NCBI GenBank assembly: GCA_003255065.1
Contig: QAOA01004016.1
Location: forward strand, 253,323-317,322
Origin: Cercis canadensis
Taxonomy: Eukaryota; Streptophyta; Magnoliopsida; Fabales; Fabaceae
Length of the DNA: 64,000 nt
Direction of reading: 5' to 3'
The translations under genes were made by a program, and so were the position numbers. This document shows positions 13,790 through 26,557 of the stretch, in pieces (position 1 is the stretch's first letter; the number at the start of each line of letters is the position of its first letter). The notes below the pieces were generated by a model, which worked only from the letters and a program-made list of their open reading frames with translations, ran no database searches and was not told the origin of the DNA.

Positions 13790-14348
13790 GGGTTGAAGTC
13801 TTGTGGAAAACTCCATATTTACTAAGGAAGGCCTTCATGTGCTTGTTGCAGAAGTGGGATCCTTGATCATTAATGATTGCTCTAGGTATGCCGAACCTGC
13901 AAAAGATATGTGATCTAACAAAATCTACAACATGAGAATCATCAGTCCTGGTGGGGATGGCCTCCACCCATTTAGAAACATAATCAACAACCAACAAAAT
14001 ATAGAAAAAGCCAAACGAGACAGGGAATGTACCCATGAAGTCAATGCCCCAAACATAAAAAATCTCATAGAACAATAAAGGTTGTTGGGGCATCTCATTC
14101 CTACAAGTTATATTCCTTACTCATTGACAATGTTCATAAGATTTACAAAACACATAGGCATCATGAAATAGGGTGGGCCAATATAAACCGGAACCCAATA
14201 CTTTCCTAGTTGTTCTTTGAGGACCAAAATGACCTCCACAAGCATAGGAATGACAAAAGGAAAGCACATAATGAAACTTATGATTAGGTACACATCTCGT
14301 AATTATTTGGTCACTACAGAATCTCCCCAGATAAGGATCATCCCACAC
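13790..14348 (-). pseudogene. Integrase fragment of element 0
   Basis: Two minus-strand open segments (14,348-14,121 and 14,093 to about 13,790) encode the start of an integrase. The zinc-binding region has the H...CGGHFGPQ...C-x2-C arrangement, though one cysteine position reads CKSYEHC. The core has the first catalytic Asp in GIDFMGTF and the second in INDQGSHF. The frame then runs into satellite-encoded residues after 'HKTSTP', before the third catalytic residue (Glu). A break separates the two segments near 14,100. It cannot be active. Confidence 0.87.
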
Positions 14349-15990
14349 ATAATACTTAGCCTCACTCTTTAATTTATTTATCTGTGCTCGTGCTCGTGCT
14401 CGTGTGAGGGCAAAGCATGAGCAACAAAATAATTCATAAGGTCAGCATACCATAGAAACTCACCCTGCAGCTGTAAAAGCTGCTCATTAGGAAATGAATC
14501 TTTAATGGGGAAAGAATCAGAGTCTTTCTCTATTCTGCTCAAGTGATCAACAACCACATTTTCTACTCCACTCCTATCTTGAATCTCCAGGTTAAATTCT
14601 TAGAAGAGGAGCATCCATATGATTAATTTGGGTTTGGCCTCTGGCTTCTTTAGGAGGAACTTGAGAGCTACGTGGTCAGAGAAAATCATGACATGAAAAC
14701 AAAGCAAGTAAGATCTAAACTTATCTAAAGCAAAAAAAATTGCTAAAAGCTCTTTTTTTGTTGTGGTGTAATTTACTTGGGTTGAATCAAGTGTCCTCGA
14801 GGCATAATAGATGACATAAAGGGCTTTTCCAACCCTCTAAGCAAAGACTGCTCCCACTGCATAGTTGGATGCATCACACATTAATTCGAATAGAAGTGTC
14901 CAGTTAGGAGGTTGGATGATGGGAGTTCAGGTAAGAGCCTTATTGAGATGATCAAATGCATTTTTGCATAATTGGTTGAAGATGAAGTCAACATCCTTTT
15001 ACAGCAAGTTGGATAGCAAAATGGCAATTTTGCTAAAGTCACGGATGAAGTGCCATTTTGCTAAAGTCATGGATGAAGCGCCGGTAGAATCCTGCATGTC
15101 CAAGAAAAGAACAAACTTCCCGCATACATGCGGGATAAGGCAAGGAAGCAATAACGTCAATCTTGGTAGGTTCTACCTCTATGCCTTTTCTAGAAACTAC
15201 AAGCCCCAAAATTATACCTTATTCTACCATAAAATGACATTTTTCAAAATTCAAAACAAGATTAGTTTTAATGCACCTGTGCAGTACTCTAGACAGACTA
15301 TCCAAGCAGTCATCAAAGGAAGAGCCATATACAGTGAAATCATCCATGAATACCTCCATAAAGGTCTCGAAAAAATTAGAAAAGATATTAACCATGCATT
15401 GTAGAGACCGAATGGCATCCTCAAGTATGCAAAAGTGCTAAATGGGCATGTAAATGTAGTATTCTCCTGATCTTCTAGAGCTATGTGTATTTGAAAATAA
15501 CTAGTATACCCGTCCAAAAAATTGTAGTGTGACTTCCCTACTAACTGCTCCAACATATGATCAATGAACGGAAGAGAGAAATGGTTTTTGCGGGTGGCCT
15601 AATTGAGCCTTCTATAGTCTATACACACCCTCCAACTATTCTTAACTCGAGTGAAGATGAGCTCATTATGTTGGTTCGCCACCATTATCACTCCTTATTT
15701 CTTTGGGACAACTTGCATTGGACTCACCCATTTGCTATCTAAGATTGATAGATTATACCAGCTTACAGAAGCTTGGTTACTTCCTTTTTAACCACATCTA
15801 GAATCAAGGGGTTGAGTCTCCTCTGTGGCTACCTTACTAGTTTAGCAATTTCTTCAAGTAAAATTTTGTGCATGCATATGGAAAGGCTAATGCCAGGTAT
15901 TTCTGCAAGTGTCCATCCAATTGTCCTCTTGTGTTGTCTCAGAATATTCAGAAATTTTGCTTCTTGATCAAGTTGGAGATTCTTGGCAAT
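14349..15990 (-). pseudogene. Reverse transcriptase and RNase H remnant of element 0
   Basis: Minus-strand sequence here encodes a degraded gypsy reverse transcriptase and RNase H. An open stretch at 15,556-15,251 has the catalytic Asp region FLDGYTSYFQIHIA and the conserved FTCPFSTFAYLRMPFGL segment, followed by a frameshift. The downstream FMDD active-site string is still legible in another frame near 15,340. RNase H-like sequence follows toward 14,620. Many stops and frameshifts are present. A short hexamer repeat (three TGCTCG units near 14,390) lies between RNase H and integrase. Plus-strand frames over this interval are antisense shadows. Confidence 0.82.
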
Positions 15991-16071
15991 AATGACTGGC
16001 ACCTACTCATTCTCCTTTAAAAATGCATATTTCAAATGCTCAGGGAGAAATTTGAGCTCTAGTTTGGGAAG

Positions 16072-16860
16072 TTACACTATGGAAGGGAGTAATTTTGTGG
16101 TTGTTGTTGCTACATCTACTACATAAAATTCTGCATACTCAACATCACCGTCTACTGTAGAATCATCAACTACTACTGCAGAATCTGTGACAAAATTATT
16201 ACTCTCTAAGAATGCAGTAATTTTAGAACAAACAGAGCAAACAACATCACCAACACAACTACAACATATAAAATCATCCAAAAGTAGCAACTCAAGAAAT
16301 TCAAAGGGAAGGTTATCGTACACCTCATTGACCAACTTGTCAAGAATATCAATGTAGAAAAGGGAATGGTCTTCCATGGGATATTTCATGGCATCTTGAA
16401 TGTTGAACTGTACTATACTATCACCGAACTGCATGGAGAGGGTTCCTACATGCACATCTATCTTGGTTCTAGCGGTCTTGAGGAAAGGTCTCCCAATAAT
16501 GATTGGAGTTCTACTGGATGATGACTCTCCTTCCATGTCTAAAATGTAGACGTCCGCAGGAAATATCAACTCATTAACTCGGACTAGCACATCTTTAATT
16601 ACTCTAGTAGGGTAGGCATTGCTTCTATTGGCTAGTTGAATCCTACTTCTGTTGGTTGTAATGGTCCAAGTCCAAGTGACAGGAAAACTGATTTTGGAAT
16701 GACATTAATAGAAGCTCCAAGGTCCAACATAGCATCCTCAACTTTGCAGTTTCCAATGACACATGGTATAGTAAAAGTCCCAGGATCTTGGCACTTCTGA
16801 GGCATAGGTTGAATAAGGGAAGAAACATTCTTGCCCATACTAACTCGTTCATTGCCCTTC
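16072..16860 (-). pseudogene. Protease region of element 0 gag-pol
   Basis: The minus-strand segment 16,838-16,632 contains the retropepsin motif LDLGASINVIP, where the DxG triad is Asp-Leu-Gly-Ala. The segment 16,590-16,072 continues with IIGRPFLKTARTKIDV and FGDSIVQFNIQDAMKYP, the conserved linker found in all four Athila-like copies here, then a Cys-containing acidic region. In the elements further right this is one polyprotein frame; here it is split by frameshifts. Function (polyprotein cleavage) is inferred from the family. Confidence 0.83.
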
Positions 16861-17039
16861 AGCTTCCTCTTATGAGTGCACAGTTCCTTTAGAAACTTTG
16901 CATAATTTGGAATCTACTTGATTGCCTCTACCAATGGAATGTTGACTTCGACTCGTCTAAATGTCTCCACAAGCTCTCTCTCTTTCTCTGTCTCATCCAT
17001 TTTTCTGGATTGGATGGGTCTCTGAGGGAAAGGCAGAGG

Positions 17040-20000
17040 CACAAAATGATTAATCTTTTGCTGCTATGTCATCTCTGGAGTAGAACTCTGGTTGGAACTG
17101 CTAGGGTCAGAAAATAGTTTTTTGAGTTCACTTCGTTGACTCTGATTACTGCTAGAATGTGTAGCTGCTGAGCCTGGAATTGACTTGTCATTCCTAACCA
17201 CAATGACACTCACGTTTCCTTTTGGATTTGAAATGGTTTGTGAGGGAAGTTGGCCAGAACCTTGAGCTTGCAGTTGATTGATTGATGAAGCTAGTTGGTC
17301 AATTTGAGTCTCCAAATTCTGTATTATGGCTTCAGTGCTTTATTGGAATTGGAGGTTATTGGCTGCTAACTGCTTCATGAGCTCTTCTAGGGTAGGTTCA
17401 GATTGGCTAGAAGTGGTGGCTTGCTGCTAGGGCATGTTTTGTTGCTTGACAGGTTTGAATGATTGTGGTTGATGAACACACTTTTTATACAGTAGTTATC
17501 CCTCATATTTAGTCTTTTAAACCTCTTTTAAGCTGAATTAAGTAGGCTTGTGCCACATTTCATGAGTTTGGATCCAATTGAGCTTAAATGTATTTTTCAG
17601 CAATACTGGGCATTTTATGCTGTCTCTGTGTTTCATGCATATCTTTAGCTCTGGATGTCTAAAAATTCGAGTCATACCTTGTAGGAAAGCTGAGAGAATT
17701 ATCTACAACTTTCATTCATGGCTCCAAAGCAAATTCGGACGTCCAGAAGGTCATATGCAGCCTGGAATCTAGAGAAGACATGCTGTCGCAGGATCCTGAC
17801 CAACATGCAGTGTTTCGACCATAACTTGACCTGTAGATGTCATATGGACTTGAAACAGGTCCCATTGGAAAGCTAAGACATAGAGATTAAATTTTTATGC
17901 AAACCGGTTAACCAGATTGTATAGTTTAGATGGTCTTATTTCCTGTCGAAGTTGGCTGATGGTTCCAGAGACCTGTTGGCACTTAAATGGGCCTAACTTC
18001 TTCATCACAAGTCCAATTGAGCCCAAACCAAAACCCAATGAAAGCTAAGGCCCATGGGAATAAGTGTAACCTAAGGGAAATTTGGGTGTGCTTGTAATTT
18101 TAGAGGTCTATATGTTCAGAAAGAGGCAGCCGAAATCAGTATTAGGGCATTAGGATATTTTAGACAGCTTTTCAAGTTTTCTTAGTCTTTAAGTTTTCTC
18201 TCTAGATATTTTGTAAGAACTTAGCTTCTCTTGTTCATGGAGGGCTAAATACATCTAATCAATCCAAGTTTTAGCTATTCTGATTATTGATTCTGAGATT
18301 ATGCTTTGATTGCTATTCATTTAATGATTAATCTACTTCTTTGCTTCCTCTGAACTATTCTGTCTGAATTGAATAAATTCAAATTTGGATCTTCATGTGT
18401 TGATTGCTTAATTGCATGTGATAAAAGAGGAACTTAAAGGTTAATTAATGTTTCTAAGCTTTTGGATAGATTAATTACCTTGGCTAGATTCTGGACTTAG
18501 GTAAAACTGGATTTGAATGAGTGCTTAATTCATTTAGTCTTAATTGATCCGAATTCTAGTTGCTTAACCAGTAGATATCCATAGAGGACTGAGAGGCTTC
18601 TTGATGTTTTCTAAGGCCAAGAACTTGGTTAATAATTAAATGGATTCTTGGAAATCAAGGATGGATTAAAATCAAAATCAGTTGGACTTGGATTGGTTGT
18701 TTTCCCTAAAGTTTACCACTTATAATTAATTTCTGTTAATCACTAAAACAAATCAAACCCCCATGTTTATATGTTTCTTAATATGATTCACTACTTAGAA
18801 TAATCCTTTGGTTCGACTTAGGGTTGCCTTATGCTACAAGTAGCTTAGGTAAACCAACCTTAAACTTTCACTAATTTGAGGAGCCCCGGCAGCTCATCAG
18901 TGGTCTATTGGACATTGGGTTATTCTGGAATCCTGGTGGTCTCTGGTATAACTGGTAATATTGGGAATTTTGTTGTTGTTGCATGTTGCCATACCTTAAG
19001 TTTGGATGGTCTCTCCAACCAAGGTTATATGTGCTAGAGAAAGGGTCATGTCTTGGTTGATGGGATTGGTAGTACTGAGATTGAGAGTACTGAGGCTTGT
19101 TAGGGAAAACATTAGCTGCTACTGCTGTTTGGTTGGGAATAACAGAAACATCTTCTTGAAGGGTAGGATACACATAAGTGGGCTGGAAAGAATAAGCACA
19201 GATGCCACAAACTCGGATTGATTGCATTGGTTGTTGATGTTGGCCTATTGCCAATTGTCTAATAAGGGAAGTCAAGTCATCTAACCTGTGTTCCATCCGA
19301 TTTTGGTTTGCATATGTTACTTGGGCTTCATTAACTCCTCTGGTAGGTGGTAGTCTGGTGCCAAATTGCTGAGAATTGGCAGCCATGTTAGCTATGAGTT
19401 GCCTAGCTACAGCAGGAGTCTTATCCATCAATGCACCTCCACTGGTTGCATCTATTATGTTTTTATCCATAGGCAGCAATCCCTCATAGAAATATTGGAT
19501 GAGCAATTGGTCACTAATTTGGTGATGAGGATAGCTAGCACATAGCTTCTTGAACCTCTCCCAGTACTCATAAAGTGTCTCTCTTGCCATTTGCCCAATA
19601 CCACAAATATCCTTCCAAACGGCTGCAATTCTGGAGGTAGAGAAGAATTTCTCTAGGAATAACTGTTTCATATCACTCCAACAAGTGATAGAACCCAATG
19701 GAAGATAGTACAACTAGTCCTTGGCCACATCTGCTAATGAGAATGGAAATGCCCTAAGCTTGATATGTTCCTCTGTGATGCCTTGTGGTTTCATGGTTGA
19801 GCACACCACATGGAACTCCTTCAAATGCCTATGAGGGACCTCACCTACAAGACCATGAAATCTTGGCAATAAGTTTATTAGTCTAGACTTAAGTTCAAAG
19901 GCCGCATCTAACTCAAGATATTGAATGCCTAAGGGCTAGTATGTCACATCAGGTGCATCAAGTTCTGTAAGGGTCCTATTGTTGTTATTGGCCATATCAA

Positions 20001-20130
20001 TAAAAGGATGAACATGACTATCAACAGGTGTATCAAATAACCTTCTCCTATAGGTCCTCTGCAGGGTATGAAAAGTCCTATCAATTTCAGGATTGAGCTC
20101 ACACAATTCCCTACAAGAGGACCTAGTCAT
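17040..20130 (-). pseudogene. Gag of element 0, interrupted by a solo LTR
   Basis: Gag runs on the minus strand from an ATG at 20,130 (MTRSSCRELCELNPEIDRTF) and is split by the solo LTR at 17,470-18,899. The best-preserved part (19,713 to about 18,905) has the retrotransposon gag core: LEKFFSTSRIAAV, LYEYWERFKKLCASYPHHQI, LIQYFYEGL. A zinc-knuckle-like motif follows as CGICAYSFQPTYVYP; compared with the other copies its His and last Cys are lost. A Q-rich tail and the segment 17,315-17,064 (METQIDQLASSINQLQAQGS) form the C-terminal part. A frame break separates the N-terminal 65 codons from the core. The ATG is chosen because the other copies start with the same MTRSS. Confidence 0.85.
17470..18899 (+). 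mobile_element. Solo LTR, family A, inserted in element 0 gag
   Basis: This is a 1,430-bp plus-strand unit from TGATGAACACAC to GCTCATCA. The perfect target duplication GTGGT lies at 17,465-17,469 and 18,900-18,904. Gag sequence of element 0 continues on both sides. It shares the whole layout of the family A LTRs: the 'ccctcatatttag' start, a 'tatatg' TATA-like stretch near the middle, and the 'gcctt-atgctacaagtagc' end region. No internal domain accompanies it, so it is a solo LTR younger than element 0. Confidence 0.94.
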
Positions 20131-20571
20131 GCACTAAACAGGATGCACAGAAAATGGCCAAAAATAGAAACACGCAAGAACACTCAACTGAAGCAAAAAC
20201 ACAACAAAATGAAGCCAGTTAAAGTATCTACACATTTTTAAAAATTATGGGACCACCACAGGATGAAAATTGGGTCAAAATACAACTCAAAAATAAAATT
20301 AAAAAATCTTCAAAAAATGGAAAAGTGGTCAAAACAGTGGAATTTGACCAAGACAGGGTGGTGCCCACAACAAAGCAGTGGGTTTTGATCCCCACAATGA
20401 TTTTCGTTGACCTACTAAGTTTTAGGGCAATCGGAGATAGAAAATCCATACACAGTTCTAGCTGCAGAATACCCCTATTCAAGCCAATTCAATGGGAAAA
20501 CAAGGCAAAACTCTATACAAGACACAAGGATTCACACAGGGATCTTGAAATTATCGAATAACATTCACATT

Positions 20572-20588
20572 CCCCGACAACGGCGCCA
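20572..20588 (-). promoter_or_regulatory. Primer-binding site of element 0 (tRNA-Asp type)
   Basis: On the minus strand the sequence reads TGGCGCCGTTGTCGGGG. This is the complement of the 3' end of tRNA-Asp, the primer used by Athila elements. It lies about 20 bp inside the proposed LTR end at 20,609. Confidence 0.85.
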
Positions 20589-20608
20589 AAAATTTTCTCG
20601 GTTCATCG

Positions 20609-21710
20609 TGTTCCAACAAAATAAATACCAAACCCCTTATAAAGAGTGCAACATAAAGCTAATCGGGATCGTCTCTCAAGGAATGCAATAATTAATTGGC
20701 AATTTCAAGATTAATAATTATGGATTTTCAATCACAAATTATATTACCAAATGTAAGTTGCAGAATCAAATAGAGATTATATGAATCAATAAAAACGTAA
20801 CCTAACTAGACATGCATCAAGAATTGATTTGATTCATCCTAGACCAAACATGATTAATCAAGTCTTAATGTGTTTGCTAATTGATTTTAGTTATAACTTA
20901 AATTTCTGCATTATAACTAAGTATTCCTATTGAATATCATTCAGAATCTGGCTAACAACATTCATTACAGGTCCTTGCAATCACACAACCCAAGTAAGTC
21001 GTCATTAACCTAGAACTGAACATCAACTAACACATTTTCTCTGGTTTCATGCAATAAAATAAAAATTAATCGACCTAAATCCTATTTCATACCTCAAAAT
21101 CCATATGAAGATAAAAAATCTCTATAAATCCATACATAAATCAAGGCATGGTAGAAATCCATATGAACAATAGAATTGCATTAAACTCAAATAAAATAGA
21201 TACAGGGTCTCAAAACCGAACTGAATTCAATCTAGAGTCTAGCTCGGTTAGAAAATCTCTACTCCTCCATAGTCATCAAATCTGAGCTCCAATGGAAGGA
21301 ATAGAATAGTGCCTCTCACAGTGTCTCCAGAAAACGAAAAAGGAATGAATAACTAACTAAGACTCCTCTCTCTCTTGTTGTCTACCCTATTTTTGGATCT
21401 GTAACCACTCAAGGAAATTCCTAAGTTGCCCTTCCATGTAGGCTTGCTCCTAAGCTTCAAAATGACTCCTCATTTGAATTAATTGGACTTCAGATGAGGG
21501 AAACGGGCCCGAATAAGTGGTATCGGCCAAAAAGTCTGAATGCTGAACTTCTATGGGTCAGGGAACCACTAAGACACATCCTGATGGAAAATTGTTCTGC
21601 ATATGAATTGTAGCTCTATGTCTTAGCTTTCCTACAAGACTGAAATCACAATTTTTAGAGATAGTAAACTCGAGATAAGCCAAAAATACCAAGACAAGAT
21701 CCAAATGACA
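20609..21710 (-). mobile_element. 5' LTR of element 0 (family C)
   Basis: Read on the minus strand it would start TGTCATTTGG and end TTGGAACA, with the primer-binding site just downstream. Satellite resumes immediately after 21,710. It resembles the partial LTR at 1-821. Boundaries rest on TG...CA termini and adjacency to satellite, because the partner LTR is missing; they could be off by a few bases at the 20,609 end. Confidence 0.75.
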
Positions 21711-24700
21711 ATGCTGAATGAAAGAAATTCCTGGGTCAGATACAATGACCCGCCAAAAAACTATCTCAAATCAGATACAGGGATGCCTCGAATAAATTCT
21801 CGGGCCAGATACAGTGACTCGTCAGGAAACAGACCCAAGTCAGATACAGTGACCCACCAAAAAATAGTCCTAGGTCAGATACAATTGTGCGCCCGAAAAC
21901 AAACTTAGTTAAGATACAGGGACACAACGAAAAATTGTCTTGGGTCAAATATAGTGACCCGCCAAAAAATAGTCTCATCCAATATAAAGTTACCCACTAG
22001 AAAACAATCTCGGGTTAGACACTAGGACGCGCCAAAAAACCATCCTGGCCCAAAAATAGTGACCTGCTAGGAAACAGTCTCGTGCCATATATTGTGACGA
22101 GCCAGAAAATAGTCCCAGCTCGAATGTAGTGACCCCCTGGAAACTATCTTCTACCAGATACTATAACCCAAAAGTAAGTCATCCCAAGTCAGATACAGGA
22201 ACACACCGAAAAACATTCCCGGGTCAGATACAGTGACTTGCAAAAAAACTATCTCGAATTAGATACAGGGACGCCTCAAAAATATTCCCAGGCTAGATAT
22301 AGTGACCTACCAGGAAATCATTCTAGGTAAGGTACAGTGACGCGCTAAAAAATAGTCCTGGGTTATATACAGTTACCCGCTAGGATACAGATCTAGGTTA
22401 GATATAATGACCCGTCGAAAAATTGTCTCAAGCCAGATATAGTGATGCACCAGAATATGAAGACTGGTAAAATACAAGGACACGACGAAAAATAGTCCCA
22501 GGCCAGATATAGTGACCCCCAAAAAATAGCCCCATGCAATATAAAGTTACCCACTAGAAAATAATATCGGGTCAGACACAGGGACACACCGAAAAATTGT
22601 CTTGGCCCAGATACAGTGACTTGCTAGGAAATAGTCTCGTGCCAGATACAGTGACCTACTAGAAAATAGTCCCCTGTTCAGATACAGTGACTCAAGAGGA
22701 AATAATCCCAAGTAAGATATAGTTACGCGCCGAAAAATATTTCCAAGCAATATACAGTGATCCGCTAGGAAATAGTCTTGTGCCAAATATAGAGACCCTT
22801 CATAAAATAATCCCAGGTCAAAAGCAAGGACACACTGGAAAACATTCTCAAGTCAGATACAATTACCCACCAAAAAACTATCCTAGGTCAAATACAGGGA
22901 CACCCGGAAAAATATTCCCGGGCAAGATATAGTGGCCAGATAGGAAACAGTCTCGTGCTAGATACAGTGACCTGCCAAAAAATAGTCTCGGGTCAGATGC
23001 ACTGAAAACATTCCCAGGAAAGATAGTGTGACCCACCATGATATAATCCTGTGCTTGATACAGTGACCTGCAATAAGACTATACCGGGTCAGATACAGGG
23101 ATGAGCTAAAAAATAGTCGTGGGCCAAATATAGTGACCCGTTTAGCAACAATCTTCTGCTAGATACAATGACCCACCAGTAAATAATCCAAGGGAAGATG
23201 CAGGGATGATCCGAAAAATAGTTCCTGGCCAGATATAGTGACCTGCCAGGAAACAATCTTCTGCCAAATAAAGTGATCCACCAAAAAACTATCTCAGATT
23301 AGATACAGGGACAAGCCGAAAAAGTTCTCGGGCAAGATACAGTGACCAACTAGGAAATAGTCCCGTCCCAGATACAATGACCCGCCAGAAAAATAGTCCT
23401 GGGTTAGATACAATGACCCGCCAAAAAACATTCTTGGGCCAGATAGTACGACCTACCAGGAGACAATCCTGTGCTTGATACAGTGACCTGCTAGTAAACT
23501 ATTCCCGGTCAAATATAGGGGTGAGGGGAAAAATATTCTCTAGCAAGATATAGTGACTCACCAAGAAACATTCCCGTGCCAGATATAGGGACATGCCATA
23601 ATGCTATCCCCAGTCAGATACTGGGAGTAGTTGAAAAGTAGTCTTGTGCCAAATACAGAGACCCTCCAAAAAGTAATGTCGGGTCAGATATAGGGACGTG
23701 TCAGAAAATATTCCCAAGTCAGATACAATAACCTAGCAAGAAACAGTCTCATGCCAGATACAGTGACCTGTGAAAAAACTATCTCGGAGCAGATAGAGGC
23801 ATGAGCTGAGAAGCAACCCGGGGCGAGATACAATGACCCACCAAGAAATAGTCTCGTGCCAAATACAGTGACCCTCCATAAAATAGTTTCGGGATAAATA
23901 CAGTGACCCGCCAGGAAATAGTCCTAGGTAAGATACAGTTACGCGTCGAAAAATAGTCCCGGGCTAAATACAATGACCCACTAGGAAACAATCCCAAGTC
24001 AGATACAATGACCCGCCAAAAAGAAAATCCCGGGTCCAATATAGGGACGCACCAAAAAACATTCTCAGGTCAGATAATGTGACCTGCTTGGAAATAGTCT
24101 TGTGCCAGACATAGTGATCCACCAGAAAATAGTGTCGAGTTAGATATAGTGACCCATTGAAAAATATTGTCAGGTCAAATACAGTGACCCACAGAAAAAT
24201 AATCTCGGGTCAAATATAGAGACTTGCCGAAAAGCATTCCTAGGCTAGATAGTGTGACCCGTGAAGAAATAGTCCTGTGCTAGATACATTGACCCTTCAG
24301 AGAATTATCCCCTGTCAGATACAGGGATGAGCCGAAAAATATTCTCATGCCAAATACAGTGACCCGCTTGAAAAACAATCTCGAGTCAGATACAGTGTCT
24401 CGTTAGAAAACATCTCGAGTCAAATATAGTGACACGGTGAAAAATAGTCCTGGGTCAAATACAGGAATACGGGGAAAAGTACTCCCGGACCTGAGACAGT
24501 GACCCACCAAGAAACAGTCTCATGCCAGATAAAGTGACTTGCTAGAAAATAATCCCAGGTCAGATTCAGGGACACGCCAAAAAATTGTCTCAGCCTAGAT
24601 ATAGTGACTCGCCAGGACATAGACCTAGGTAAGATACAATGACGCACCCAAAAATAATCTCGGGCTATATACAATGACCCGCAAGGAAATAGTCCTGTAC

Positions 24701-25151
24701 CAAATACAGTGGTGCACCAAAAAATAATCCTAGGGCAGATACAAGGACCCATTAGGAAATAGCCCTGTGCCAAATACAATTACTAGAAAGAAAACAGTCC
24801 TAAGCAAGAAACAGTGACGATGCACAAAGAAAAAGTCCTGGGCTCGATACAGTCACCCTCTAGAAAGAAGGCCATAGGCCAAATACAGTTACCCACCAAG
24901 AAATAGTCTCGTGCCAGATACAGTGACCCTCCTGAAAATAATCATGTGTCAGATACAGCGACGCTCTGAAAAATAGTCTCAGGCTAGATACAATGACCCA
25001 CCAGGAAATAATCCCATGCTAGATACTATGATGTGCTAGAAAACAATCTCGGGTCAGTTATAGTGACCCATCGAAAAATAGTCTCAGGTAAAATATAGGG
25101 ACGTGCTGAAAAACATTCTCTGGCCAAATATAGTGACTCGACAAAAAGCTA
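21711..25151. repeat. Satellite array IV, 35-bp monomers, different subfamily
   Basis: This is the same 35-bp monomer in the same orientation as the arrays on the left, but most monomers carry 'agatacagtgaccc', including those with the 'ggaaacagtctcgtgcc' tail. The left-array hallmark 'agatagtgtgaccc' is rare (for example near 23,020 and 24,250). The regular 140-bp alternation is weaker. No gene signal is seen. It ends at the solo LTR beginning at 25,152. Confidence 0.94.
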
Positions 25152-26557
25152 TGATAGTTGCAGGAAATACTCCTAGAGGGGGGGGTGAATAGGAGTTGTT
25201 AAAAATTGCTCATAAAAATGAATTCAAATCACATATTTTTTTAAGAACTTGTTCTTACAAACTAGTTCTTAAAAACTAGTCCTACGCCAGATGCCAAATT
25301 TTAATAGAGCAGAAAATAGCTTGCTGAACAATACAAAACAGAAACTTAAACTAAATCAAATCAAAGAAGAGCAGAATAACAGAAACCCAGAATATCACAC
25401 TTTAGTATTAGAAATACAAATAAAATTCAGAAGTGTAAATAGCTCAAAATTAGAGAGATGAAGGGAAGAGAATATGCACAAGTCTTTATAGTGGTTTAGC
25501 TTAAAAAGCCTACATCCATTTCTCCCACAAATCAGGGTTCCACTATTCTTTCAAGTTTATTTGTTCAAGCTTCTCCAAGCTTTACAAGTTTATTTTTCCA
25601 AGCTTCTCCAAGCTTAACAAGTTTATTTTTCCAAGGTTCTCCAAGTTTAACAAGTTTATTTTTCTAAGCTTCTCCAAGCTTAACCATGGTTTTTGTTTCT
25701 CAAGCTCACTATGAACTCTCTCTCTCTCTAACTCTAGAGATCACACTCATGAATTTCTCCCATAGAAATCCAAGATACAAAACCCAAGTGTTTTGTTGTA
25801 GCCCCAAGAAGAAACTCTCTCACAGAGTAGATATTTTACAATGAAAATCTTGAATCATGAAGGGATGACCGAGAGGAGGAAGAAGAAGGTGAACAACCCA
25901 GCTCTCAACAGTGGCTTCCTTCTCTCTCTAAAAATATTTTCCTCTTTCTTCACTTCATCGATTACTGAAGCCTTAGAAGTCTCCTTGCTTTTCTTGCTTC
26001 CGTGTGTTTTCTTGTGCACGTGAAGAGCTTTGCAAAAAGGATAAGGAGAAGTCTTGAAACATTTCTCTTCTCTAGGCAAAGAGAACCCACGTAAAGGACT
26101 ATCAAAGAGGCAAAGAAGAAAGTTAGCTGACACACTTTCCATCAATCAAAAAGTGTTTTGTCCTTTTGTGCCTAAGAGTCTCTCTTTGTGTAAGAGAGTA
26201 GATAACTTTCTTGAAACATGGGCTTTTCCAAAGAGCACTTAAAAGGAAGCTTTCTATGTACTCTTAGTCAGATATATAAAAAAAAAAAAGGAAACTTTGG
26301 CCCGGAGTACGTGTAGGACTTTGTCCACATCAGCAAGGGTCGAGGCTCTCATTACAAAGAGGTGCTTGGGCATAGAAATGAGAACTGGTTCTGAAGAACA
26401 AGTTCAACCGAGCTTTCACTTCAAATCTGCTCTAGATACAACTTATAAACACAACACAGATTAATGGCAACCAGACAAGCAACACATATAAGAGATAACA
26501 AGGCACAAGACATTATTGTTATCATCAAAACAGGATCAAAGACTTGTGGGGCTAACA
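25152..26557 (-). mobile_element. Solo LTR, probably Copia (Sirevirus-like), in satellite
   Basis: This 1,406-bp insertion is flanked by a perfect 5-bp target duplication AGCTA (25,147-25,151 and 26,558-26,562). On the minus strand it starts TGTTAGCCCC and ends GCAACTATCA. Near its 3' end it carries a C-rich tract followed by CTCTAGGAG, a feature I associate with LTRs of Sirevirus-type Copia elements. There are short tandem 'tttccaagcttctccaagc' repeats at about 25,580-25,690. No primer site or coding domain is present. Short open frames in it are not credible genes. The TG...CA ends and duplication are seen; the Copia assignment is inference. Confidence 0.85.

Larger units (their letters stand above)
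13790..21710 (-). mobile_element. Truncated Athila-like Ty3/gypsy element (element 0)
   Basis: On the minus strand the order is LTR (21,710-20,609), primer-binding site, leader, gag, protease, reverse transcriptase, RNase H, and integrase to about 13,790, where it stops within the catalytic core. The integrase C-terminus, 3' untranslated region, polypurine tract and 3' LTR are missing. It sits inside the satellite domain, with satellite on both sides. A family A solo LTR (17,470-18,899) is inserted in its gag. The protease motif LDLGAS, the gag and pol order, and a tRNA-Asp primer site place it with plant Athila elements. It is diverged from the elements further right, and its LTR is a separate family (C). 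Confidence 0.88.

Noticed and set aside
14964..15404. Plus-strand frame of 146 codons
   Set aside because: It lies antisense to the reverse transcriptase of element 0 and has no domain of its own. The same applies to the plus-strand frames at 15,557-15,967, 42,141-42,638 and 46,459-46,794.
25841..26242. Overlapping open frames on both strands near 26,000
   Set aside because: They lie inside the Copia-like solo LTR, which is bounded by a target duplication and is non-coding.
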